Shown here: in pieces, positions 11,301 to 23,789 of the stretch
Layout: every line of letters begins with the position of its first letter
Numbering within the stretch: position 1 is the stretch's first letter
Assembly (NCBI RefSeq): GCF_016859285.1
Contig: NC_053417.1
Span: 26,420,206-26,484,205, forward strand
Reading direction: 5' to 3'
From: Xiphias gladius
Lineage: Eukaryota; Chordata; Actinopteri; Istiophoriformes; Xiphiidae
DNA length: 64,000 nucleotides
Translations under genes and position numbers: made by a program
Notes under the pieces: generated by a model
What the model was told of the DNA's origin: nothing
Seen by the model: only the letters and a program-made list of their open reading frames with translations
Databases searched by the model: none

Positions 11301-14300
11301 GTAAAGAGGAGAGAGCTAGACGGCTAATAATGATATAAAATGGATAGTAGGCAAGATGTTTAATTTCACCCTCTCTTTGTCACTTGCTTCTCGAGCCACC
11401 AGAGAACCCTGCAAGAACAAAATGGTTTTAAATATCATGACTCATTGAACCAGTTCTTATCTGAGGAAGACGCAAAAAGGTGTGAATTAGAGCTGCGGCA
11501 AAATATTATTTTCAACATCAGTTAATCAGGGCATCTGTTTTGGTCCATAAAAATGCCAGAAAACAGTGTGAAACGCCATCGGTTTCCTAAATCCCAAGGT
11601 GACGTCTTCAAATGTCATGTTTTATCTGCCCAACAGTCCAAAACCGAAGAGAGATATTCAGTTTGCAATGACATAAAACAGAGAACTGAGAAGCATAAAT
11701 AAGGGAGAGTTTCATCATATCTGCATGAGCTCCGCATTGGTTTGTGAGGCAGTAATGAGAAGTGGGATGTGTGACTAAAAAAGGTCAGACTGTGTGTAGT
11801 GCCGTTCCTGCTCACCTTCAGGTCGTACTTCCTGTGTACCACCAGCCTGTGGCTGAACATGTTCCTCATGACGATCAGGTAGGTCTCCTCACTGTCCACG
11901 CTCACCCGGTACATACCCAGGAACTGTGGCAGCAGGGTGCTTCCATGACACTTCACTATGTGCTGCGAGGAGCCAACGACAGGGAAAATGCACGGTTGGC
12001 GCAGAAATGTGCATTACTGTCGTGGGCAGTGTCAAAGATTTGAAAATACAAATAATAAAATACAGTTAAAGAGTGTAAGACTGATTCACAGATGAAGAAA
12101 ATGTAAACATTCTCAAAAGACACTCAGGCTTACATCTGATGACATCCAACGGTCACTTTGAACGGAAAAACCAATTACCGAGTCTTATCCAGGTTAGGTT
12201 TTTAGCCGTGCTCAGCAGTCACTGTGACAGTCACTTAAAATAGACTCTCACTTCAGACTGACCTCATTCAGTGTCCCCTGAAACACACTGGATGGGCAGG
12301 AGGTTAAAAAGACACTCACTCTGTGTGTCCGAACACCGTTTTGTACATCGATTTTTAAATTTCTAGCCCCTTGGCGCCGGGGACAGTGGAAAAACACTCT
12401 CAGTGCCTTAGCAAGCCGGTACTGTGTGAGCGACAGTTGTTCAGGGAACCATTCCCTTGTGTTTTGTGTTTTCAATCACTGTTAATATTAAAGATTTGTT
12501 TATCAGTTTTACAGCACTATATCTTTCACTATGGCTATTTGAAAAAGACATAAGAAGCTTTCCATAGGAAGTTTTCCATCTATAACTCGTGTATGTGAGC
12601 ATTAATGATTTATGCCGTATAATGTGGAAAAACAATGCAGAATTTTCTTTTTCCAAATTTGGATTCAAAGTTTGAAAAACTGCTCTCAGAACCTCAAGGT
12701 CAAATCCCTACACCTGCCAAAACAACAAAACCTGACACTTTACATTAATTACATAATTACATTATGAAAATGCATCCAAATAAAAGCCAGAAGCGCAACC
12801 ACGATAAAGCCTTCTACAGAACAGCCCTCATGCCTGGGCCAACTGTTGCAGTGCAGCATCTCAATATTCAGTCCTTTAGTAGAGACGATTCACCTGAAAA
12901 ACCAAGTCTGGTCCACACAAAACGGCTTTTCAGCATGCCAGACATGTTCCACTGAAACGACACATTAACCAGAAATCTGATGCAGTAAACTGCAACCGAA
13001 AAACTGTCATGATCTATGAAAGGAACTGTGCAATGCCAAACCAGGAACTCTGATTACAATGAGTTCATTCAGGGCCAAGTGAATTAAAAAAAAAGAAAAA
13101 AATAGAAAAAAACAAAAACTCTGAAACAGAGCTGCCATTTTCCTCATCTCCCTCTCAGTTTCATGTAGGCTGCATAACCAAAAGCTACACATACCAATAA
13201 GAGTTCAAAGCAGTCAAAAGTTTACTCAGTGGTACGTTTACCCTGAACTAGTTTTTAAAGTATACAGTCTCTCAGTGATACAAGTATGGAACCTGATACC
13301 AGTCTGGGCAGCAAATGTGAAATTACACCTCACAGACACAAACAAAATAGAGGTGAAAGTACGTCACCTCGCTCTTATCGCTCCTACAGGTGTACTCAGC
13401 TATTTATATGAACACAGATGTGTAGATATGAACATTTGAATATCTGTGACAAACCAACAATCATAAAACGAAGCACTTGTTCTGTCGTCTGCACTCGGTA
13501 ACGCTGTGATGTCGGCTTTTAACCTTGATGAGAAACACTCTTTTGTTTCGTCTGCAGAGGGATATTCTTCCTCTTCCCCCACAGGGAGGTCAGCGGTCAG
13601 GTCCGGCCCGAGAGAAGCACCTTACAGCCGCATTTAGCTGCTTGCTTAAGGACACTTCAGCAGGACACAGACTTGCCGTCCTCAAGTTGAACATGTAGCC
13701 GTCTTCCTACTCACTGCACCAGTCTGCCGCTCCCGGCAAGACGTTAAATCTAGAAATAGTCACATTTGGGTCGACCTCGCTCACCTGCGGCGGAAAAATT
13801 TGAGAAAATCCCCCAGCAAGCGCTCATTTTAGGAACTCTATGACAAGGGCCAACGGAGAAAAGAAAAAAAAAAAAAAAGGTCCAAACAAAGATTACATAG
13901 GAAATAAGTAGGACACACAGTGCTCTAGATGTGAGCCTTTAAGCACAGTTCAATAAAGCAGACAGGAGGCGAGTATGTGGATGTCGTCACAACTGGAGAC
14001 TGACCAAAAAAATAAATAAAAAAAATACTCTTAATTAATGACTGAAGGTAGGAGCTGTGCGATACGACGTTATACATCATGTGATGATAAAAAACGTCTA
14101 GCGTTTCATGTTGCGCTCTATCTTTTATTTCGCTGTGTCGCAAATCACACTCTTTATGGAAATATTATTCGTGATTTGGACGACGCTCTGCGTTCTTCCA
14201 CACGGATGCAGGCAGGAAGGAAATTTGCATGAAGGCAACACAAACAAACATGGAGAAGAGTGAACGTGACACAGGACCAGAGTAAATCTGAACCTGGTGG

Positions 14301-17300
14301 ACTCCAACCAGCCAAGACCAAATCAACCATTTATTCACTGAATTTAAAGAAAAAGTGCCGTATCGTGATATGTATCGTTACCTGGATATGAAATGACCTT
14401 TATCGGGATATGCGAGATTTTGATCCTATCGCACAGCCTTGACTGAAGGAATGACTGAATGAACAGAGGGCAGAGGAAAAATGTTCACCGGGAGATTTAT
14501 TTATAGCCCGAGTTTCACTGCAGGATCTAACAGGTATAACCGGGACTCCAAAAATTCATGTCACCTATTTATTACTACCACTCATTCTGCAGCTTTTGGC
14601 CAGATGTCGGTCCAGGTGAAAACTCCGTCAGTCGATTAACATTTTAAAATACAGTTTATGTAAATAAAATGAACTCATCTCAAATCCGGTGATATTCTAG
14701 ATTTTGTTTTTGCAAAAAAAGTGTTATGAAAAAGATTAAAACCAACAATGAATTGATGCCACTTCCAACAAGTAACATCCAAAACCTGATATCTTATTCC
14801 TCTGTGTCATAGAGGCACACTGTTGTCCAAAAACTATTAAAAACCCATCAGTGAGCCACACTACTGCAGTGGGTGACGTGTTCTTTCATTATGATTATCT
14901 TGGGAACTGTAATTTATTTTGAGTCAGTCCAGCCAGAGCACCAAATGTGTATTAATCTACAGCAGAAAATAGTCCTCAGAAAATACACTTTTTGCTCCTG
15001 CTTGCTAAAAACTACAGTGCCCAGCAAAAATGTAGCTTTTTTTAAACAACTAAACCAGGGCTGAGCGATACTGCATAAATACATACATACATACAAACAA
15101 ACCTTGGCGATGATTCACAAAACTAGGCTAAAATTTGACTGAAACACGTTTTCATGTGTAAAACAGTTGAAGATTAATTCCTCTGCTCCTGCTGTTTGCG
15201 TTTCTTGACATCAGCCTGATATCAGTAGACACCTGGAAAGCTAGGGTTATCTACCCAGCAGGTAGGGACAGACTGACCAAAGTAGAATCTGCGGAACTGT
15301 TCCGGGGACTACGCCTCTCGTAAACCAGATAATCAACTCACACTAACCAAGAGCACGGATCAGTGTGCAGAGTCCTTTTTCCAATCAATCCCTCTCGTGG
15401 ATCCGAGTGTTAAAGCCACTACGATAAAACCAGAGCCAGCTAGCCACCTGGTATCACGATGCTACGCAGGCGTGCAAATAACGCAACTGCTTTATCGAAA
15501 TTACATAATTAACGAAATTAACTGTGTATCTGTTGCTTGTTTTTAAGATTTACATCTTTAGCAGGAGCCAATGAGTTTGAGAGCCACAGACAGGGTAGGG
15601 TAAATCAGAAAGTATAAAGAGATGAACTAACACATTGTTAATTTTTGTCTTTTCATGGCATTTTTTGACAATAAGAAAAACATAAAACATCACCAGACTT
15701 CTCTCCTTTAACCATCAAGACCTCACCTGGTGATACTCAGACAGAATGCTATGCATGTCTGCAACATCCTCGCTGGAGATTTGCTTGATGACCAGCGTTC
15801 GGTCATAAGAGTTGAGGAGCAGACCCTCTCCCTGGTCGTCTACACTCCTCAGTGGGGGGCTGCGAGTCAACGTAACCTGGGGATTGTAACACCAAGGGCA
15901 GGCAGATTAGCATAGGATCACAATCAACATTAACATAATCAGATTTATTTAAAAACAAAAACCTGTTACAGATAAAACACTAATGGAAAGAGGGTCAACA
16001 AATAAAGAGATATTAAATGCACCGGGAATGTCTGCACACTGGATAGTACATTGGTGCATCACATACCTGATAGTCCAGATCCTCAATACCAAACCGTTCC
16101 CTTAGATTTCGGAAGACCTGAGGGCAGTACTCTTTGAACTTGAAATGTCCTGGAAGGTTTTCTCTGCAAAGGAAGAGGAGGTGGGAAAGTCAGAAGGAGC
16201 CAACACACAAACAAACTTAAAAGTCTTAAAAATCCCAAATATCTGTCCGGCTCAGTGGTCCAACACAGACTGCGGGACTTGGTCATCTATTTATGTTCTT
16301 CTGTAAATTAGGCAGAACAAGAGCTAACAGCCAATTGACTTTATCTATCAGCAACAAGCTTCTCAAAAGCATCACAGGCCACCAAGACGTTGTCTGTTGC
16401 ATTTTCACAGGTCATTTTTTATTTAGATTTCAACGAGTGCTGCTTCTATATGTACTTATTTCTGCGTCTTACTTGTTGAAGAGGTGGTTGTTGACTTTGA
16501 TCTTAGTGTTGGCCTTGAAGTCATCAGGCAGCAGCATGACAGGAACAGGCACCTGGTTGAGATCATTGATCTGCAGAAAGAAGGTGATTACTTAAATACA
16601 ATCATATAAACAGCCCACATTATTGTCTAAAATAGAGCTGCAAGTAATGGTTATTGTCAATATCAATTATAGATCTGCATAGATAGGTGAGATGCATAGA
16701 GAGGTGTTGCCTGCAGAGTGAAAGCACGACCTCGTGCTCGCGGGTCAATACTGGTGAGTCTTTTCTACGGAAAGTAGCTAAGGTTGGTCCAAGAAGTCAC
16801 TAAATTTGTCACTAGGTGCTTTTGTGAAGAAAAGTCGCTAAAGGGGCCTGAAAAGTCGGTAAATCTAGCAACAAAGGCGCTAAGTTGGCAACACTGTCTG
16901 CAAACACCCCCCTATAGAAACTGTTTGCGCCAATCTATTATAAAAGAGCAACGGCCAATAGTCAGCATTTAGTTGACCAATAGTGAAACTATCACTCACT
17001 CAGTCAAGGACATTTGTGTTTATCGGGCTGGCCCCGCTGTTGCGGTCCAGGCAAAAAATGTCCTCCACATTTTCCTAGTGCCCAAGGTGATGTAGTCAAA
17101 AGTCTAGTTTTGTCCAACCAACTGTCCAAAACCCAAAAGGTATTTAGTTTTCTACAATGTAAGAAGAGGAAAATGAGCAAATCCTTACAACTGAGAAGCT
17201 GCAACCATCAATTTTTCTTTTTTGCTTGAAAAACAGCTTGAATTAAAATTAATTGAGCTTCGAAATTATTGCTGCCTAATTTTCTGTCAATCGACTACAC

Positions 17301-17543
17301 GATTAACTAACTAATCATTTCAGTTCCAGTCTTTTAAACATTTTTTTTTGCATTTGTGTTGAAAAAAGCATTATAGCAAGAGCAGCACTACCTACCTATT
17401 CTCTTCACTGACACTGACTGAGCTACTTTTAGTCCAAAGCGATGCCATTCATACACCTAATGTTATGACTTTACACTTAATACATATTTAACTGCATTCT
17501 TTCACCCATCAGTGAAGTGATAAGAAATTTCAGCAGTAGCTGT

Positions 17544-17579
<36 letters not shown>

Positions 17580-18580
17580 AATGACAATGATGATGAGTTG
17601 ATCGATTGGCTGACGGAAAAAAAACAAATTTTGCAACAATTCTGATGGTTGATTAATTGTTAAAGTCTTTTTTGTTTTTGTTTCCCAGTTTTCTATGATG
17701 GTAAAATCAACATCTTTGGGTTTTTTACTGTTGGTCAGAAAAAAGCAATTTGAATACGTTAACTTGGGTTTCAGAGAATAATGTGGTTTCCTCTGTGTTA
17801 ACTGGACTGAACACAGAAGAAATTAACGTAATTTGATTAGGGCTGTAACTGACGACTATCAACTAATGAACTGATCATTTCCTTGATTAATTAATTAGTC
17901 AATTAGTCTATAAAGCTTTTTTCTTTTTTAAATGGTGAAAAAAATGGCATTTATAATTAATCTAAGGCCACGGTCTTGTCTGAAGTTTGCTTGTTGAAAA
18001 GCTGAAACCTGAGAATATTTGTAGTTTTCGCTTAAAAACTGACTGAAACAATTAATCAAAATAGTTGGCGATTACTTTCCTTTCGATTGACTAATCAATT
18101 AATTGACTAACATCTGCAGCTCCATAATGAAATGACATAAACAGAAACGCACTAGAGTGAACCGGGGGCTTTTGAGGGCCTCTGAGGGTCTGGAGCCCCT
18201 GGGCAGTTGCCAACTTTGCCCGGGCGGTGGGCTGATCCAGGCCTGAGTGTGGCACAATCCGAGAGGTCACAGATTTCGGTGTAACACCTCCACCTCCCTC
18301 CTGCCCTGCTCGCTGGAGGTCAGCGTTAGCTGCTAACGCTGCTGCTAGCTGAGCTAGCTGATTAACACGACACACTGCGGTTAACGTTAGCACCGACTGA
18401 AACGTTAGCTCACCGACTCACCGAGTGGTTGACGCCCCACATGAAGACACTCAGAACCGGGTCGCTGGCCCGAAACACTTTCACCTTCTGCTGCACGAAA
18501 TGTTTCTTTTTCGTTTTGGTCTTGGGCGCCAGGATCACCATAGGACTGGAGGTGGCACCCGAGTTCCCGAGGGCAGCCAT
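8362..18580 (-). CDS. pip4k2c: phosphatidylinositol-5-phosphate 4-kinase type II gamma
   Basis: Ten coding exons join in frame to 417 residues (human about 421): 18580-18422, 16570-16473, 16163-16067, 15876-15727, 11962-11816, 11408-11370, 11233-11120, 10298-10034, 8737-8634 and 8442-8362. All internal boundaries have GT-AG sites, and exon 6 is only 39 bases. The enzyme phosphorylates PI5P at position 4 on endomembranes; the gamma isoform is known for very low activity and regulates autophagy and PI3K-mTORC1 signalling. Seen here are the N-terminal [14 protein letters not shown] block, candidate ATP lysine K149 (TLVIK), the GMYRVSVD and FSHRL blocks, the IMDYSLLLG catalytic loop (D277), a glutamate-rich insert at about 289-310, and [20 protein letters not shown] spanning the activation-loop region. 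The [10 protein letters not shown] block and the [13 protein letters not shown] ending point to gamma rather than alpha or beta. The start ATG has no upstream ATG in the preceding 140 bases. Introns carry many repeats but no exon is disrupted. Confidence 0.95.
9010..9440. repeat. dispersed repeat family B (ATTAATCGAT-ended), copies in pip4k2c intron 8
   Basis: The segment carries 'aaacgattaattaatttg' and 'acaatcgattaatcaattag' ends around a core with 'attcagattacaatgatgtta' type text. Similar cores occur at 10395-10915, 11485-11700, 17065-17325, 17590-18125, 20020-20165, 30785-31150, 35435-35745 and 42045-42320. Ends rich in self-complementary TCGATTAAT suggest a small non-autonomous DNA element. 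Confidence 0.55.
9500..9720 (+). repeat. dispersed repeat family A copy
   Basis: It contains 'acatttgctaattagcat', 'accaaagtcattag' and 'gatgttgagctatttcac', matching the family A units at 5690-6080 and 50010-50460. It lies in pip4k2c intron 8. Confidence 0.5.
10395..10915. repeat. dispersed repeat family B, two or three copies
   Basis: Successive segments with 'gattaactgattgatag' and 'ggttgcagattaatcttct' ends enclose cores such as 'gttcagtttactatcacag'. The 90-codon open frame at 10607-10879 falls entirely inside and is not a gene. It sits in pip4k2c intron 7. Confidence 0.5.
11485..11700. repeat. dispersed repeat family B copy
   Basis: It starts with 'tagagctgcggcaaaatatt', then shows 'ttggtccataaaaatgcc', 'tgtcatgttttatctgccc' and 'gatattcagtttgcaatgac'. 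This is the same order of blocks as in the copy at 17065-17325. It lies in pip4k2c intron 5. Confidence 0.55.
14049..14440. mobile_element. hAT-like MITE with 8-9 bp target duplication
   Basis: Terminal inverted repeats GCTGTGCGATA (14054-14064) and TATCGCACAGC (14427-14437) bound about 390 bases. GACTGAAGG is repeated directly at 14040-14048 and 14441-14449. An 8 bp duplication is the hAT signature. The interior has no open frame of interest but contains further 'atcgtgatatg' self-complementary text, as in known fish hAT MITEs. Confidence 0.75.
15180..15460 (+). repeat. dispersed repeat family C, copy 1
   Basis: It aligns by eye, same orientation, to 60195-60485: 'gacatcagcctgatatc', 'gggacagactga.caaagtag', 'cctc.cgta', 'gatcagtgtgcagagtc.ttt' and 'atccctctcgt.gat' occur in the same order. 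I do not recognise the family. It is located in pip4k2c intron 4, just upstream of exon 4 in plus coordinates. Confidence 0.6.
17065..17325. repeat. dispersed repeat family B copy
   Basis: Blocks 'cccaaggtgatgtagtcaaa', 'tttgtccaaccaactgtcc', 'atttagttttctacaatgta' and 'gagaagctgcaaccatcaat' run in the family order and end at 'attttctgtcaatcgactac'. It lies in pip4k2c intron 1. Confidence 0.55.
17545..17577. repeat. A33 homopolymer
   Basis: Thirty-three consecutive A bases in pip4k2c intron 1 (a T run in the transcript sense). It could be the tail of a retroposed copy or plain slippage; no target-site duplication was seen. Confidence 0.9.
17845..18125 (+). mobile_element. family B element, near-complete copy
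   Basis: It starts with 'agggctgtaactgacgac' and ends with 'tgactaacatctgcagctcc', which are inverted relatives of each other. TAATTAATTAGTCAATTAGT and ATTGACTAATCAATTAATTG lie just inside each end. It is about 280 bases long with no coding capacity, consistent with a non-autonomous DNA transposon, and sits 300 bases downstream of pip4k2c exon 1. Confidence 0.6.
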
Positions 18581-18960
18581 GACCGTAGACAGGCTATCCT
18601 CGACCGTGCTGAGAGCGCTGGTGCAGGCGGTATCACTTCCTCCTGAGGGCTGCCGTCACTAAACTGAACTAGCTTCTCTCACCGCTACTCTACCGGGTCT
18701 CTCACACCGACACGGCGCCGACAACCAGAGGTCACCCTTCAAACTCCGACTGTGTTCTACTGACTTTCAATTAACGTTTAAACTACGGAGATAAATCATT
18801 ACTTTGGCCACGCCATATTTCTACTGACAGTCCACCACCGCCCCCTCGAGCCCATCCGTGTTTTTATAACCACGTGGTGAGTTCATGATTGACAGCTCAA
18901 AGGGACCAATCAAAACGATACTACCGCGTCAGGTGACCTCAGGTGGGTGGTAAATCGCCG
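18581..18960 (-). promoter_or_regulatory. pip4k2c: pip4k2c promoter and 5' untranslated region, CpG-rich
   Basis: Upstream of the ATG the DNA is rich in CG dinucleotides from about 18420 to 18960, in contrast to the AT-rich flanks. No TATA box is visible. A CCAAT motif lies near 18904 on the plus strand. The pattern fits a housekeeping-type CpG-island promoter; the transcription start is not determined. Confidence 0.6.
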
Positions 18961-21164
18961 GTTCATGGTGCGTTCACGCTAAGACCCACGGTCTGAAATA
19001 GCAACTCTCTATTTTCGGTGGCATATACAAACCTCAGGGCGCTGGTTCCCAAACTTTTAGGCTTGTGACGCCTGAAAACAAAGATTTGTCTTCCTGGTAG
19101 CCCTCGTCAGTTTGCATATTTTTCATCAGTTCAAACAAAGAGGGATTATTCGTGCACTTGATTCGAATACCTTAGAAGCCTGAAAGCTGAAGATGTAAAA
19201 TTTAAACAGTAATTAATAGATTGAGAAAAGATTAGAAGAAAAATAAACATAATTTTGCATACAAGAATTGGTGTTTTCTGTGTAACTATTATTTTAACCA
19301 TCTCGTGACCCATCAGATTTATCAAGCGACCCCTTGGGTGGGTCCCAAGCCCCAGGCTGGGAACCACAGCCTTAGGGGAAAAATCAAACATCAGTGGTGG
19401 AGGGGGTACTCAGTTACTTTACTCGAGTAAAAGTAACAGTAAGACACTGCAAAAATACTCCATTACAACTAAAAGTCCTTCATTGAAAATTATGCTTAAG
19501 TAAAAGTATGCTGAATAATGACGAGTTGAATGAATGAACTGCTGAGAGTTCACTCAACTCATTCAGTTTTCATAATAATGAAAACAAAGCTAGCCGTGAT
19601 GAAGGTTGGTACTGGTTTCAGTCCTGACCCCTGTACATCAGGTATTTGACAGTGGAAGAGGCCTTGCATGTTAATGTGGAACTCATGCTGGTACACAGCA
19701 GCTTCAGCAGCTTCGGCTGTAAGTCCATTGAAGAACTGACTCTTTAAACTGAGAAAACGTAAAAGAAATGCATATTTGTCTGTAATGTAACTGTAACAGT
19801 CAATTCAACTTACTATCTCTTTATTAATATCTTTTTGTTAAGTTTATTGCCCTCGTTTTCTCGAGTTCAGTCATCTTAACTCAGTTTCACATTTTCAAAA
19901 CTCATAAAACTAACTAACTATTCAAACTGAGTTCAGTTAATTCACATTTTTAAGGGGAACTCGTGTTTCTAAGTTGAACAAACTTAAAGTGATTTACAGT
20001 GAATTTACTGGTTCCAGCTCCTTAAATGTGAGCTTTTCCTGCTTTTCTGTTTTATATCGTTGTAAACTGAATATATTTGGGCTTTGGACTGTCGGGCAGA
20101 CAAAACAAGACACTTGAAGACATCCCCTTGGAATCTGGAAAATGTTCATTAGTTGCAGCCTTAAATAAAACAGAATAACTTTATTTTGTGGAAAATTGTC
20201 TTTGGCTCAAGTAGCACGAGAACAGGTGACATAGAAAACAAATAACGTGTAGAACAAAATCCGGCAACAAGATAACATTGAGAAAAAAGTCTAGAGTAGA
20301 CTACAGCATCCAAGTAAAAATTACAGATGAAATACCTAAAACAAAGCATAAAAAAATGAAAGCATAACATAAAATACTGTGGGGCAAGACAAAAATATCT
20401 TTGGTTGCCAAAGGCACCCTCAAGTGGCTCCAAGAGTTCAAATAAAGGATGAGGATTGTCTGTCCGGATGCTAAAGGCTTTGTCTCTTGTCCTGGCATGA
20501 CGCAGCTGACTCATTGGCTTCCCGATATTGGGCTGGCAGCGCCAACGATTCTAGCCGACTTCCTCCTCAGTCTGCAGTTCAGAAGACCAAACCACGAAGT
20601 CAAGTGGAATGTGAAAACACTCTCAGTCAGGGTTTGGTAACAGTTTCTATTACTCATTGTTAGCAGCAAAATGGACTGAAAGTAGTAAAAGTATTAATTC
20701 AGCAGGCAAATGGCCCCTGTGGCTGACACATTATCGTTTATGACATTCTTAGACTGTTAATACTGATGCATCTATGTGTACGCAGCATTTCATGGATGTA
20801 GCTGGACAAGGTGGACCTAGTCTCAACTTGTTTATATACAGGGGCCCGTTGGGTCGGGGTCATAAGATAAACCTCAGGGGCCATGAGGTGATGGTCGAGA
20901 GAGTTCCGCTACACATTTTTTTCATTCCATCTGCCGACGTCGAACTGAGTCTGAGCCACGTGAGACACGACTGCGGTCCTCAACCACAAACTGCTTTTTC
21001 GTAAGGGGTCAAAGGTCAAAAAAGGCTGGGAATCATTTGGTTAATCCGTAACTATACATTGTGTTTCATGAGCTTATCATGACATACAATTATCATGAAA
21101 CATCACAAAGGCCAGTTTGTGATGTTTCCAGTATGCTTTCTATTGATCCTCTGTAAAAGTTAAC

Positions 21165-21625
21165 ATGGACTTGTCACGGGAATTTAACCCTCTTAAGTTT
21201 CCTTAAGGGGTACAGTCGCTTCTGAGCTGCCTTCACCGGGGCGGTGAGGTGTGATGACCACGACAGGTTCTCTGTCTCCAGAACCCAAAAACTCTTCACC
21301 AGCACGTCTTTGCCTCCTTTTTTTTCTCGAAAATCATCAATCAGCTCCTTGGTTTTGTCGACGTTGAGCAGTAGGTTGTTCTCTGTGCAGCACTCTGCAA
21401 GATCACTGACTTCCTGCCGGTACGATTTCTCATCATTGTTCGACGGTGGTGTCGTCCGCAAACTTCACAATAGAGTTCTGTCCATGTGTGGGAATGCAGT
21501 CATGGGGGGGGCTGAGCACAGAACCCTGGGGGGGGGCTCCGGCATTGTGGTGTGACTGCCAGTCGGTTGTATGAGGGAGATTGTATTGAACGCTGGGCTG
21601 AAATCAACAAACAGTCGGACTAGCT
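21165..21625 (-). pseudogene. LINE reverse-transcriptase relic
   Basis: On the minus strand, in different frames, the segment reads FVDFSPAFNTI (RT motif A region, near 21620-21585), a broken GAPQG-like block, KFADD (motif C, near 21470-21455), then NNLLLNVDKTKELIDDFREK and LSWSSHL..VKAAQKRLYPLRKLKR down to 21180. This order is that of fish L2/CR1/Rex-type non-LTR retrotransposons. Sequence between motifs A and C is missing, frames shift, and there is no endonuclease domain, so it is a dead 5'-truncated and internally deleted copy. The clade cannot be fixed from this piece. Confidence 0.8.
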
Positions 21626-23789
21626 ATCACAAGCTAACTGATCTTCATGTGTAAAATCAGTGGAGCGGCCCCTTAAATCCTCCAGCGGCAGACCTTTCGC
21701 ATGACCAGGAGTCATCTGATCCAGTTTTAATATCAGAAATAATACTCACTGCAGCTTTAATCATACCCAGCAACTCTTCGACAATTAGCATATTGCCTTA
21801 CTTCCCCCTGTGTTACATTTCAGCATCATATACTTAATCACTCCACTCGGGTGTATAGAAAAGCTGCCATAAAACAGAATATTGTCTATTTTAACAACTG
21901 TTTAATTAGTGTTATGTGCCATTTGTAGATGATGAGATCTTAAAGATTAAAATCGGGTTGATATGTAGTGTTTCACTGGCCTCTTGAAGGTTTCAAGCCT
22001 GATTCACCTCTGCTGAGTGTAGTTGGGCGCGGTCCGACAAGTGCTTTGTTGCACCTGTAGCCCAGACCAGCAGCGATGTCGTGGGGTCCTGGAGTACACC
22101 TGTGCACCACCGCAGCAAGGTGAGAAGTTAAAACCACTGGAGTCAAAAAAAAAAAAAGGTTTTTGAGGGGTGTTAATCAAGTTTTCAGGGGCTTTAAAGA
22201 AAAAGCCAGAAGGTGGGAACAAATAAAGATATCAGGGACAATCAAAAATTCATTTTTTGGTGAATCATGTGGAACTGCTATCCTCAAATTTTAGATTTGA
22301 AGTAAAATACATTTTTAGATAAAAATGGCTTGAGGGTCTATATTTTCATCCCATATTCGTTGCTGCTAAAGTACAGCTAGTGGTGATCAGTGAACCCCCA
22401 CCCTCCATGGTGTAATCAAAACCCGGCACAAGAAAAATCCAAAAACAATGACGATAAACAGGATAAAACGGGAATCTGCTGACTACTCTTAGTGCGCTGC
22501 TGACCTCTTCTCTTAATTCTTGTTTGTTTTCATGTAAAACATTAAGCTCCCCCGGGACAACAGATGAGAATTTGCCTTTTGGCTAAATCTGACGTCTTTA
22601 CATCATACTGATGTCAATTAACACGCATTGCCCCCCAGAAAAATAAACGAATAAACTACATTAAAATAAGGTAAATGTCCCTTATGAGGACAAGTGCAGG
22701 ATCTTTGGTCTCGACTCTCGAGAGCTTTACTTGATTGTAGAGACCAAGCAAAGTATGTGTTATAAAAATATATGAGAATAATTTACAGTTTCTGTCAATT
22801 ATCAGCTTTAACACGGGGACTAAACTTTGACCCAGAGAACCGAGTCGCTCCGATCTGCGCAACCAAGACTCTTGATTGAACATTTTGAACATCGAATTTT
22901 GGAACGTAAGTACGCTCCCTTTACTCACGTCATAACTGCATAGTTTTTAATCGAGTTAGACAAAACCTTGCTTGTGCTCGACAGACATATCAGTGGCTTC
23001 GTCAATGCACAGGGAAGAATCTCCAAGAATAGCAAATGCAACCACCCCAGATAGAGAAGTAGGACGTGGGGTGGTGTGATTCTGCGATGGATCATGCTTC
23101 CTCCTTCATTTTCTGCAAGGCCCTTGGTTTCATATTACGCGTGGACAAATGGGACATTCTATGCTGTTACCTTGGAAACAGGCATGTATTGAGTCCCTGT
23201 GTGGAGAAGGGGGGAGAGAATTATCCTTTATGTGCCTAGTAATGGCAGAAAAAGCAGCATGACTCTAATGTGCTCTAATGTGTCATTTCTGTCTCACTGC
23301 CGGCAACTGGTTACGGGGACTGCAGAGGGGTTTCTTGCAGGCACAGTAAATGGATGCGGGCGCGAAGCCTCAAACCAAGGCTCTTCAGATCGGTAATGTA
23401 CGGTAAATTGCTCCTACGATTCGGAGGAACGCTCACACGGAGGCTTTTTTGCTAAATGAGGCTTCAGAAGCGACTGAAGCCCCCCCCCCCAAAAAAAAAG
23501 TCCCCGTTTTTGTTCATATGTTTGAAAACTCACACCTTTATGAAATGAAGAAAATTTCCATCCGTGCTTGTCCTCCAGAGTCGTCCCACGACTGCTTCAT
23601 CTTCTAGATCACCCTTTTTCATTTGAGCTCCGTATTTATTTGCAGCTTGTGAAAAAGCTAAGGATGAAATTTTGGGGGTTCTCTTTTGGAAACAAGGCCT
23701 GCCTCCCTGAGCCTAGGACAGAAAATGTGAATTTTTTCATTTAAGAACAGTTATTTTGTTGGTTTTCACTGAAGAGTCTTGACAGCCAC

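Larger units (their letters stand above)
11963..15726. other. pip4k2c intron 4 (non-coding)
   Basis: This 3.8 kb intron contains a hAT-like MITE at 14049-14440, a dispersed repeat C copy at 15180-15460 and a short A run near 13862-13878. No exon or RNA gene was recognised in the rest. Confidence 0.6.
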
